From positions 186,001 through 250,000 of the forward strand of contig JADJDQ010000021.1 in NCBI GenBank assembly GCA_016702605.1: 64,000 bases of DNA. Reading direction: 5' to 3'. Numbering within the stretch: position 1 is the first letter of the stretch; each line of letters starts with the position of its first letter. The translations under genes were made by a program, and so were the position numbers. The notes beneath the pieces were generated by a model that searched no databases, had not been told where the DNA came from, and worked only from the letters and a program-made list of their open reading frames with translations. Positions 1 through 7,241 of the stretch are shown here, one piece after another. The stretch comes from Candidatus Intricatilinea gracilis (GTDB taxonomy: Bacteria; Pseudomonadota; Gammaproteobacteria; Burkholderiales; Burkholderiaceae_C).

Positions 1-701
1 TGCACGCGCTGCGTCGTGAAGGTGGTTTGAATCGATCGGCATTGCTGGTGCTGCCAGTGCATCGGCGCGCCAATGCCCTGCGCCACTGGTTGGCCGAGAC
101 CTCGGGCGCGCCAGTGCCTGCCAGCCTCTTGCATCGCCTGCTTGCCGAACTCGGTGGTGATCGTCCCGCGCGTTGGCCGCTGGATGCAGACCGCGAAGTG
201 CGGCTGTACCGTGATGTGATCAGCATCGATCGTGTCGCGATGAAGTCAGACACCGAGCCAGTCATCACATCGGTCGGTGAGTCGGCCGATACGACTTCGG
301 CGCTTGATGTGTGTGTCACGGCGCCGGGGCGTTTTCACATCGGTGCCTGGCCCGGGCTGTTGAGTGTCGAATCAGTCGATGCTGATGCGCGAGGCGTTGT
401 CCCGCTGGCCAGCCTGGGGCGCCTGCAGGCTCGGCCGCGCCAGGGGGGCGAGCAGTTCCAGCGTGCGGCCAATACGCCGCCTCGCGCACTCAAGAAGCAG
501 TACCAGGCGGCCGGTGTGCCGCCCTGGCTGCGTGACGGGCCGTTGCTGTGGTGTGACGGTCATTTGCTGTTTGTGCCGGGACTTGGTGTCGATGCTCGTT
601 GGCATGCGGTCCATGACTCGGCGACTGGTGTCCCCTGCTGCAGCCTGCGCTGGATCACAAGCGATGGCAGCACCGACGGGCGTCTGCACGCGCACGACTG
701 A
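1..701 (+). CDS. tilS: tRNA(Ile)-lysidine synthase, C-terminal part
   Basis: This is the 3' end of a gene that enters from the left edge; the frame is open from base 3. TilS uses ATP to join lysine to C34 of tRNA-Ile(CAU), changing its decoding from AUG to AUA. The N-terminal ATP-pyrophosphatase domain is outside the window. What remains is the middle helical region (RANALRHWLAETSG) and the TilS C-terminal domain with GEQFQRAANTPPRALKKQYQ and the closing PPWLRDGPLLW segment, both typical of the family. The position directly before lysC and a tRNA-Ser gene matches the usual betaproteobacterial order. A TTG at 27 could be mistaken for a start, but the reading frame clearly continues upstream of it. 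Confidence 0.88.
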   Translation, partial: HALRREGGLNRSALLVLPVHRRANALRHWLAETSGAPVPASLLHRLLAELGGDRPARWPLDADREVRLYRDVISIDRVAMKSDTEPVITSVGESADTTSALDVCVTAPGRFHIGAWPGLLSVESVDADARGVVPLASLGRLQARPRQGGEQFQRAANTPPRALKKQYQAAGVPPWLRDGPLLWCDGHLLFVPGLGVDARWHAVHDSATGVPCCSLRWITSDGSTDGRLHAHD

Positions 702-904
702 CGTCGTGCGCTGCCCGAGGGGGTGTCCACCCCGGGTGTACCGGGCTTGGCTTACGAGGACGTCGAAGACTTACCCGCGCCTCCGGCGTGGTGGCGACGC
801 CAATTCGCCCCAGTTAAACTAGCGGGCTTTTCGGGCACCCGGGCGTCGTCCCACCCACCTCCAATTCGCCCCAACCTTGCGCGCAGCCTGCTGCGCCGAT
901 GACC
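702..904. other. tilS-lysC intergenic region with a 12-bp direct repeat
   Basis: About 200 bases without a gene. The 12-mer CAATTCGCCCCA occurs twice, at 801-812 and 862-873. A TAAACT hexamer at 815-820 resembles a -10 box, but no convincing -35 box lies 16-18 bases before it. The lysC promoter is probably here but cannot be assigned firmly. Confidence 0.4.
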
Positions 905-2176
905 ATGGCACTGATCGTCCACAAATATGGCGGCACGTCGATGGGCTCGACCGAGCGCATCCGCAATGTCGCCAAACGCGTCGCCAAATGGGCTCGCGCC
1001 GGCCACCAGATGGTGGTTGTTCCGTCGGCCATGAGCGGCGAGACCAATCGCCTGCTCGGCCTGGCCAAGGATCTCGCCCCCGCGACCCAGACGCCGGCCA
1101 GCCTGCGCGAACTCGACGCCATTGCCTGCACGGGCGAGCAGGTGTCGGTCGGTCTGCTGGCGCTGGCGCTGCAGTCCGAGGGTATGGAAGCCGTGAGTTA
1201 TTCGGGCTGGCAGGTGCCGGTCAAGACCAACAGCGCCTACACCAAGGCTCGTATCGAAAGCATCGACGACGCCCGCGTGCGCGCCGATCTGGCGGCGGGC
1301 AAGGTGGTGGTGATCACGGGCTTTCAGGGTGTGGACGGTGACAACAACATCACCACACTCGGTCGTGGTGGGTCGGATACCTCGGCCGTGGCCGTGGCCG
1401 CAGCCATGAAGGCCGCCGAGTGCCTGATCTACACGGACGTGGACGGCGTCTACACCACCGACCCGCGCATCGTGCCCGAGGCCAAGCGTCTGTCGACCAT
1501 CAGCTTCGAAGAGATGCTCGAGATGGCCAGCCTGGGCTCCAAGGTGCTGCAGATCCGCTCGGTCGAATTCGCCGGCAAGTACCGCGTGCCATTGCGTGTG
1601 TTGTCGAGTTTCACCAACTGGGACATCCCCATCGAGGACGAGGCCAAGTCCGGCACCCTGATCACCTTCGAGGAAGACGAAAAGATGGAACGAGCACTTG
1701 TTTCCGGCATCGCGTTCAATCGCGACGAAGCCAAGATCACCGTGGTTGGTGTGCCCGACAAGCCGGGCATCGCGTACCAGATCCTGGGCCCCGTGGCCGA
1801 CGCCAACATCGATGTCGACGTGATCCTGCAGAACGTCTCGCATGCAGGCAGGACCGACTTCTCGTTCACCGTGAATCGCAACGACTACACCCGCACCGTC
1901 GAACTCCTGAAGACCAAGGTCGTGCCGGCGCTGGGTGCTGCGGACGTTGTGGGTGACACACGCATCTGCAAGGTGTCGATCGTTGGCATCGGCATGCGTT
2001 CACACGTGGGTGTGGCCAGCAAGATGTTCCGCTGCCTGAGCGAAGAAGGCATCAACATCCAGATGATCACGACCAGCGAGATCAAGACCTCGGTGGTGAT
2101 CGACGAGAAGTACATGGAACTCGCGGTGCGTGCGCTGCACCGTGCGTTCGAACTGGATCAGCCCGCGCAGGTCTGA
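905..2176 (+). CDS. lysC: aspartate kinase
   Basis: Phosphorylates aspartate, the first committed step to lysine, threonine and methionine. The ATG at 905 gives MALIVHKYGGTS, the canonical N-terminus with the catalytic KYGG motif at residues 7-10; an ATG two codons upstream (899) is in frame but gives an unusual extension. The amino-acid kinase domain fills roughly residues 1-250. Two ACT domains follow (about 265-423), with the segments VVGVPDKPGIA and SIVGIGMRSHVGVASKMF, as in kinases inhibited by lysine and threonine. At 423 residues it has the normal length for the single-function enzyme. The later pathway enzyme asd lies 4 kb downstream in the same orientation, but the tRNA-Ser gene and a terminator separate them. 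Confidence 0.96.
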   Translation: MALIVHKYGGTSMGSTERIRNVAKRVAKWARAGHQMVVVPSAMSGETNRLLGLAKDLAPATQTPASLRELDAIACTGEQVSVGLLALALQSEGMEAVSYSGWQVPVKTNSAYTKARIESIDDARVRADLAAGKVVVITGFQGVDGDNNITTLGRGGSDTSAVAVAAAMKAAECLIYTDVDGVYTTDPRIVPEAKRLSTISFEEMLEMASLGSKVLQIRSVEFAGKYRVPLRVLSSFTNWDIPIEDEAKSGTLITFEEDEKMERALVSGIAFNRDEAKITVVGVPDKPGIAYQILGPVADANIDVDVILQNVSHAGRTDFSFTVNRNDYTRTVELLKTKVVPALGAADVVGDTRICKVSIVGIGMRSHVGVASKMFRCLSEEGINIQMITTSEIKTSVVIDEKYMELAVRALHRAFELDQPAQV

Positions 2177-2267
2177 TGTCGTGTTGACGCCATGGGCCGC
2201 GGCGATGTGCTGCGGCGGCGGGGCGATGTCGATGTCGAACGAGATATCGAAGTCGCACCCGGCCTGT

Positions 2268-2295
2268 TTGAACAGGTCGTATTCATGGCTACAAT
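2268..2295 (+). promoter_or_regulatory. sigma70-type promoter of tRNA-Ser
   Basis: TTGAAC at 2268-2273, a 16-base spacer, then TACAAT at 2290-2295. The tRNA begins 12 bases after the -10 box, which suits a stable RNA promoter. It lies downstream of the lysC stop codon. Confidence 0.6.
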
Positions 2296-2306
2296 GCGCG
2301 CTGTCC

Positions 2307-2400
2307 GGAGACGTGACCGAGTGGCCGAAGGTGCTCCCCTGCTAAGGGAGTATGTGCGCTAAAACGTGCATCGAGGGTTCGAATCCCTCCGTCTCCTCCA
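2307..2400 (+). tRNA. tRNA-Ser(GCU)
   Basis: A 94-base class II tRNA with an encoded CCA end. The acceptor stem pairs GGAGACG (2307-2313) with CGTCTCC (2390-2396). The anticodon stem is CTCCC/GGGAG around loop CTGCTAA, giving anticodon GCT at 2341-2343. The T arm reads GAGGGTTCGAATCCCTC. The long variable arm between them (about 2352-2370) can form a six-pair stem, as expected for tRNA-Ser. The discriminator base (position 73, here 2397) is T, whereas bacterial tRNA-Ser usually carries G. Confidence 0.96.
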
Positions 2401-2417
2401 AGACAGCCGACGACGCT

Positions 2418-2463
2418 AGCCCTTGACGCCTTGGTGTTGCCAGGCTCAGGGGCTTTGTTTTTT
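2418..2463 (+). terminator. Rho-independent terminator after tRNA-Ser
   Basis: A long hairpin: AGCCCTTG (2418-2425) pairs with CAGGGGCT (2447-2454) with one wobble, and inside it GCCTTGG pairs with CCAGGC across a single bulge. The T-rich run TTGTTTTTT follows at 2455-2463. It separates the tRNA transcript from leuC. Confidence 0.7.
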
Positions 2464-2535
2464 CAGGCCGGCGTTTATCGCGCGGCCGACCTGCAACGCA
2501 TGCCCCGTGCATGCGTTGCACTGGACGAGGTGCCC

Positions 2536-3948
2536 ATGACCGCTCGCACGCTCTACGACAAGCTCTGGGATGAGCATGTCGTGCATACCGAAGAAGACGG
2601 CACAGCGCTGCTGTACATCGATCGCCACCTGGTGCACGAAGTGACCAGCCCGCAGGCGTTCGAAGGTCTCGATGTGGCGGGCCGCAAGGTCTGGCGCCTG
2701 AGTGCCAATCTGGCGGTGAGCGATCACAACGTCCCCACCACCGATCGCAGCGCGGGCATAGCCGACCCGATCTCGAAACTGCAGGTCGACACACTCGACG
2801 CCAACTGCGACCGCTTCGGCATCACCCAGTTCAAGATGAACGATCGCCGCCAGGGCATCGTGCATGTCATCGGCCCGGAGCAGGGCGCCACGCTGCCCGG
2901 CATGACCGTCGTCTGCGGCGACAGCCACACCTCGACCCATGGTGCCTTCGGTGCGCTGGCCCACGGTATCGGCACGAGCGAAGTCGAACACGTGCTGGCC
3001 ACACAGACGTTGCTGGCCAAGAAGGCGAAGAACCTGCTGGTCAAGGTTGAAGGCCAGTTGCCGCGTGGTTGTGGCGCCAAGGACATCGTGCTGGCCATCA
3101 TCGGCAAGATCGGCACGGCCGGTGGCACGGGCTACACCATCGAGTTCGCTGGTGCAGCCATCCGCGCCCTGTCGATGGAAGGCCGCATGACGGTGTGCAA
3201 CATGGCCATCGAGGCCGGCGCACGTGCCGGTCTGGTGGGTGTGGATGACACGACGATCAACTATGTGAAGGGACGCCCCTTCACACCCAAGGGCGTCGAG
3301 TTCGATCTGGCGGCCACCTACTGGCGCACGCTGCACAGTGACCCGGGCGCGCATTTCGACGCCGTGGTCGAACTCGACGTGAGCGACCTGCGTCCGCAGG
3401 TCACCTGGGGCACCTCGCCCGAGATGGTGCTGGCCGTGGACGACCGCGTGCCCGACCCCGAGCGCGAGCGCGACCCGGTGCGCCGCGACGCCATCGAACG
3501 TGCGCTGGCCTACATGGCGCTCGACCCCAACAAGCTCATCTCGGATATCCGCATCGACAAGGTCTTCATCGGCTCGTGTACGAACAGCCGCATCGAGGAC
3601 ATGCGCGAAGCCGCGGCGGTGGTGCGCCACATCGGTGGTCGCCTGGCCGCCAACGTCAAGCTCGCGATGGTGGTGCCTGGCTCCGGCCTGGTGAAGGAAC
3701 AGGCCGAGCGGGAAGGTCTGGATGTGATCTTCAAGGCGGCAGGCTTCGAGTGGCGTGAGCCAGGTTGCTCGATGTGCCTGGCCATGAACGCCGACCGGCT
3801 CGAGCCGGGCGAACGGTGTGCCTCCACCAGCAACCGCAACTTCGAAGGTCGCCAGGGCGCCGGTGGGCGAACCCACCTGGTGAGCCCCGCGATGGCCGCG
3901 GCCGCGGCGATGCAAGGGCATTTTGTCGACGTGCGCCGCATCGCCTGA
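2536..3948 (+). CDS. leuC: 3-isopropylmalate dehydratase, large subunit
   Basis: Isomerises 2-isopropylmalate to 3-isopropylmalate in leucine synthesis, as a heterodimer with LeuD, using a 4Fe-4S cluster. The cluster ligands are visible as Cys348 (GSCTNSRIEDMR) and Cys411 and Cys414 (EPGCSMCLAMN). The substrate motif VVCGDSHTSTHGAFG is intact. The start at ATG 2536 gives MTARTLYDKLWDEHVV, the usual LeuC N-terminus, with GGACGAGG 6-13 bases upstream as ribosome-binding site. The frame is open further upstream through the terminator, but that extension has no family resemblance. The length of 470 residues is standard. It heads leuC-leuD-leuB, probably one transcription unit. Confidence 0.97.
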   Translation: MTARTLYDKLWDEHVVHTEEDGTALLYIDRHLVHEVTSPQAFEGLDVAGRKVWRLSANLAVSDHNVPTTDRSAGIADPISKLQVDTLDANCDRFGITQFKMNDRRQGIVHVIGPEQGATLPGMTVVCGDSHTSTHGAFGALAHGIGTSEVEHVLATQTLLAKKAKNLLVKVEGQLPRGCGAKDIVLAIIGKIGTAGGTGYTIEFAGAAIRALSMEGRMTVCNMAIEAGARAGLVGVDDTTINYVKGRPFTPKGVEFDLAATYWRTLHSDPGAHFDAVVELDVSDLRPQVTWGTSPEMVLAVDDRVPDPERERDPVRRDAIERALAYMALDPNKLISDIRIDKVFIGSCTNSRIEDMREAAAVVRHIGGRLAANVKLAMVVPGSGLVKEQAEREGLDVIFKAAGFEWREPGCSMCLAMNADRLEPGERCASTSNRNFEGRQGAGGRTHLVSPAMAAAAAMQGHFVDVRRIA

Positions 3949-4020
3949 GGGCGAGCGACTTCATCGACTTTGCCCATCACCGCATCGCACCGACCGTAGC
4001 GCCCAGATCGAGACATCAGC

Positions 4021-4671
4021 ATGCAAGCACTCACCCTGCACACCGGCCTGGTTGCCCCCATGGACCGGGACAACGTCGATACCGACGCGATCATTCCCAA
4101 GCAGTTTCTCAAGTCGATCAAGCGCACCGGCTTCGGTCAGAACCTGTTCGATGCCTGGCGATTTCTCGATGCCGGCGAGCCGGGTCAGGATCCGGCCACG
4201 CGGCGCAGCAACCCTGATTTCGTGCTCAACCAGTCGCGTTATCGCGGTGCCTCGGTGCTGCTGGCGCGCAGCAATTTCGGCTGTGGATCGAGCCGTGAAC
4301 ATGCGCCCTGGGCGCTCGAGCAATATGGGTTTCGCTGCCTGATCGCGCCGAGTTTTGCCGACATCTTCTTCAACAACTGCTTCAAGAACGGCATCCTGCC
4401 GATCGTGCTGCCGGCTTCAGCCGTGGCGCAGTTGTTCGACGAGGTGTATGCCTTTGTCGGCTACCAGCTCACGGTGGACGTGCCGCGCCAGGTGGTCGTC
4501 AAGCCCGACGGTGCCGAACTGCCCTTCGACATCGAGCCGTTTCGCAAGTACTGCCTGGTCAACGGTTTCGACGACATCGCCCTGACGCTGCGTCACGCCG
4601 ACAATATCCGCGCCTACGAAGCCGAGCGGCTGGCCACCAAGCCCTGGCTCGGTCAACGTCTGGCAGGCTGA
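4021..4671 (+). CDS. leuD: 3-isopropylmalate dehydratase, small subunit
   Basis: The small subunit that completes the LeuC active site. At 216 residues it is the normal size. The family segments MDRDNVDTDAIIPKQFLK (substrate contacts near the N-terminus) and FGCGSSREHAPWAL are complete. The start ATG at 4021 gives MQALTLHTGLVAPMDR, matching other LeuD proteins. It follows leuC after 72 bases, with no gene or terminator in the gap, and precedes leuB by 22 bases. The spacing supports a leuCDB operon with matched subunit production. No leader peptide with leucine codons was found upstream of leuC, so control by attenuation is not supported here. Confidence 0.97.
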   Translation: MQALTLHTGLVAPMDRDNVDTDAIIPKQFLKSIKRTGFGQNLFDAWRFLDAGEPGQDPATRRSNPDFVLNQSRYRGASVLLARSNFGCGSSREHAPWALEQYGFRCLIAPSFADIFFNNCFKNGILPIVLPASAVAQLFDEVYAFVGYQLTVDVPRQVVVKPDGAELPFDIEPFRKYCLVNGFDDIALTLRHADNIRAYEAERLATKPWLGQRLAG

Positions 4672-4693
4672 CTTTTCTCTGGTAACCGACCCC

Positions 4694-5809
4694 ATGACGC
4701 ACAAGATCGCAGTCCTTCCCGGTGACGGCATCGGCCCCGAAATCGTTGCCGAAGCCGTCGCGGTGCTGCACGCACTCGACCTCGACATCGCGCTGCAGAC
4801 CGCGCCTGTCGGTGGTGCGGCCTATGAAGCCAGCGGCCATCCGCTGCCCGAAGCCACCTTGAATCTGGCGCGTGAATCCGACGCCATCCTGTTCGGCGCC
4901 GTGGGCGACTGGAAATACGACACGCTCGAGCGTTCGTTGCGCCCCGAGCAGGCGATCCTGGGTCTGCGCAAGCAACTCGGGCTGTTCGCCAATTTCCGCC
5001 CGGCGATCTGCTACGAGCAACTCACGCATGCCTCCAGTCTCAAGCCCGAACTGGTGGCGGGGCTGGATATCCTGATCATCCGTGAGCTTACCGGCGACAT
5101 CTATTTCGGCCAGCCGCGCGGCCGGCGCAGCGCGCCCGATGGCCAGTTTGCAGGTGCCGAAGAAGCCTTCGACACGATGCGATATTCCCGCCCGGAAATC
5201 GAACGCATCGCGCACGTGGCGTTTCAGGCGGCGCGCCTGCGCAGCAAGAAGGTCACCAGCGTCGACAAGGCCAACGTGCTCGAAACCTTCCAGTTCTGGA
5301 AGGATGTGGTCACCGAGGTGCACGGCCAATACCCCGACGTCGAACTCGAACACATGTACGTCGACAATGCCGCGATGCAACTGGTGCGCGCGCCCAAGAA
5401 ATTCGATGTGGTGGTCACCGGCAACATGTTCGGTGACATCCTGTCGGACGAGGCATCGATGTTGACCGGTTCGATCGGCATGTTGCCGTCGGCGTCACTC
5501 AACGACCGCAATCAAGGCCTGTACGAGCCCAGCCACGGCAGCGCCCCGGACATCGCCGGAAAAGGTGTGGCCAATCCGCTGGCGACCATTTTGTCGGCGG
5601 CCATGATGCTGAAGTTTTCTCTGCGCGAGACCCGCGCGGCCGAGCGTATCGAGGCGGCGGTCAGCCAGGTCCTGACGGACGGTTTGCGCACCGCCGATAT
5701 CTGGTCCGAAGGCAATCGCCGTGTCGGCACACGCGAGATGGGCCAGGCCGTGATCGACGCCTTGCGGGGTGACGCGGGATCCGGCAAAACCATTTTGACC
5801 ACGAGCTGA
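4694..5809 (+). CDS. leuB: 3-isopropylmalate dehydrogenase
   Basis: NAD-dependent oxidation and decarboxylation of 3-isopropylmalate to 4-methyl-2-oxopentanoate, the third step of leucine synthesis. The protein (371 residues) opens with the nucleotide-binding segment IAVLPGDGIGPEIVAEA. It also has the arginine-rich substrate loop around ERSLRPEQAILGLRKQLGLF, the catalytic Lys region (VDKANVLETFQFWK) and the metal-binding aspartates in FGDILSDEASMLTGSIGMLP. The NAD site GLYEPSHGSAPDIAGKG is intact. It is the last leu gene. A short perfect inverted repeat (GAGCTGA/TCAGCTC, 5803-5817) spans the stop codon, and the next gene, asd, starts 97 bases later. Confidence 0.97.
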   Translation: MTHKIAVLPGDGIGPEIVAEAVAVLHALDLDIALQTAPVGGAAYEASGHPLPEATLNLARESDAILFGAVGDWKYDTLERSLRPEQAILGLRKQLGLFANFRPAICYEQLTHASSLKPELVAGLDILIIRELTGDIYFGQPRGRRSAPDGQFAGAEEAFDTMRYSRPEIERIAHVAFQAARLRSKKVTSVDKANVLETFQFWKDVVTEVHGQYPDVELEHMYVDNAAMQLVRAPKKFDVVVTGNMFGDILSDEASMLTGSIGMLPSASLNDRNQGLYEPSHGSAPDIAGKGVANPLATILSAAMMLKFSLRETRAAERIEAAVSQVLTDGLRTADIWSEGNRRVGTREMGQAVIDALRGDAGSGKTILTTS

Positions 5810-5906
5810 TTCAGCTCCGGTTCGTCTCGCCCCACCCCCGGAACCAGGCGAACGAGCCGGGGGGACAGAAGATTTCCTTTCACCATCTTCAACAAGGGGC
5901 ACAGAC

Positions 5907-7034
5907 ATGAAACTCACAGGACTGGTTGGTTGGCGCGGCATGGTTGGTTCCGTGCTGATGGACCGCATGCAGGCGCAGGGCGATTTCGACCTGATCGAGC
6001 CGGTGTTCTTCAGCACCAGCAACGCTGGTGGCGCGGCACCGGCGCAGGCGCGTAATGAGACCAAGCTGCTCGACGCCTTCGATATCGAGGCGCTCAAGCG
6101 CTGCGAGATCATCATCACCGCGCAAGGTGGTGATTACACGACCGAGGTCTATCCGAAATTGCGTGCGGCCGGCTGGCGCGGCCACTGGATCGACGCAGCC
6201 TCGACCCTGCGCATGAAAGACGACGCCGTCATCATTCTCGACCCCGTCAATATGCCGGTGATCCACCGCTCGCTGGCGGCCGGCGGGCGCGACTGGATCG
6301 GCGGAAACTGCACCGTCAGCTGCATGCTCATGGGTGTGGGGGCGCTGTACAAGGCCGGTCTCGTCGAGTGGATGAGCACACAAACTTACCAGGCGGCATC
6401 GGGTGGTGGTGCGCAGCACATGCGTGAATTGCTCACCCAGTTCGGCACCCTGAATGCCGAGGTGCGTGACCTGCTGGCAGATCCGAAAAGTGCGATTCTG
6501 GATATCGATCGCCGCGTGATCGAGTGCCAGCGCGGCCTGAGTGCAACCGAAACGGCCAATTTCGGCGTGCCGCTGGCGGGTTCACTGATTCCCTGGATCG
6601 ACAAGGATCTGGGCAACGGCGTGTCGCGCGAAGAGTGGAAGGGAATGGCCGAGACCAACAAGATATTGGGGCAGGGCGAAGCCTTCGGCAGCACTGCCGT
6701 GCCGGTCGACGGTTTTTGTGTGCGGGTCGGCGCCATGCGTTGCCACAGCCAGGCGCTGACTTTCAAGTTGCGCCGCGATGTGCCATTGGCCGACCTCGAG
6801 GCCCTCATCGCTGCCGATAACGAATGGGTGAAGGTGGTGCCCAATACCCGCGATGCCAGCATGCGTGAACTGACACCCGTGGCCGTCACCGGTACCCTTT
6901 CGATACCTGTCGGGCGGCTGCGCAAGCTGGCCATGGGGCCCGAATATCTGGGCGCGTTCACAATTGGTGACCAATTGTTGTGGGGTGCCGCCGAGCCCCT
7001 GCGGCGCATGTTGCGCATCCTTTTGGAGGCCTGA
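5907..7034 (+). CDS. asd: aspartate-semialdehyde dehydrogenase
   Basis: Reduces aspartyl phosphate to aspartate semialdehyde with NADPH, the step after LysC, and so feeds lysine, threonine, methionine and diaminopimelate for the cell wall. It has 375 residues. The N-terminal VGWRGMVGSVLMDRM is the NADP-binding loop, the catalytic cysteine is Cys135 in GGNCTVSCML, and the segment TYQAASGGGAQHMREL follows as in the Gram-negative form. The ATG at 5907 has AAGGGGC at 5894-5900 upstream. It lies between leuB and fimV, a common betaproteobacterial arrangement. A strong hairpin follows the stop codon. Confidence 0.97.
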   Translation: MKLTGLVGWRGMVGSVLMDRMQAQGDFDLIEPVFFSTSNAGGAAPAQARNETKLLDAFDIEALKRCEIIITAQGGDYTTEVYPKLRAAGWRGHWIDAASTLRMKDDAVIILDPVNMPVIHRSLAAGGRDWIGGNCTVSCMLMGVGALYKAGLVEWMSTQTYQAASGGGAQHMRELLTQFGTLNAEVRDLLADPKSAILDIDRRVIECQRGLSATETANFGVPLAGSLIPWIDKDLGNGVSREEWKGMAETNKILGQGEAFGSTAVPVDGFCVRVGAMRCHSQALTFKLRRDVPLADLEALIAADNEWVKVVPNTRDASMRELTPVAVTGTLSIPVGRLRKLAMGPEYLGAFTIGDQLLWGAAEPLRRMLRILLEA

Positions 7035-7045
7035 TTTGGCGCCTT

Positions 7046-7075
7046 GATCGTCGTTGTCGACCGACAACGACGATC
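7046..7075 (+). terminator. hairpin after asd, possible terminator
   Basis: Perfect 13-base arms, GATCGTCGTTGTC at 7046-7058 and its complement at 7063-7075, around a four-base loop. It begins 12 bases after the asd stop codon. There is no T-run after it, so it may slow polymerase or protect the mRNA end rather than act as a classical terminator. Confidence 0.5.
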
Positions 7076-7126
7076 ATTCGAGGCACGAATATGGCCGCCG
7101 TGCCGAACATCAGGCAGTGCATGAGC

Positions 7127-7155
7127 TTGTCTTTGTATCTCGTTGATGTTATTGT
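7127..7155 (+). promoter_or_regulatory. candidate fimV promoter
   Basis: TTGTCT at 7127-7132, a 17-base spacer, then TATTGT at 7150-7155, in a locally AT-rich patch that stands out from its surroundings. It lies 87 bases before the proposed fimV start. Assigned by pattern only. Confidence 0.4.
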
Positions 7156-7241
7156 GTTTTCATATTTGCCGGGTGGCGGTCACCCGGGTCAACTCAAACG
7201 GTATGTCGCGGTCCGGTGGTCGGGACATCGTGGGAGACGCC

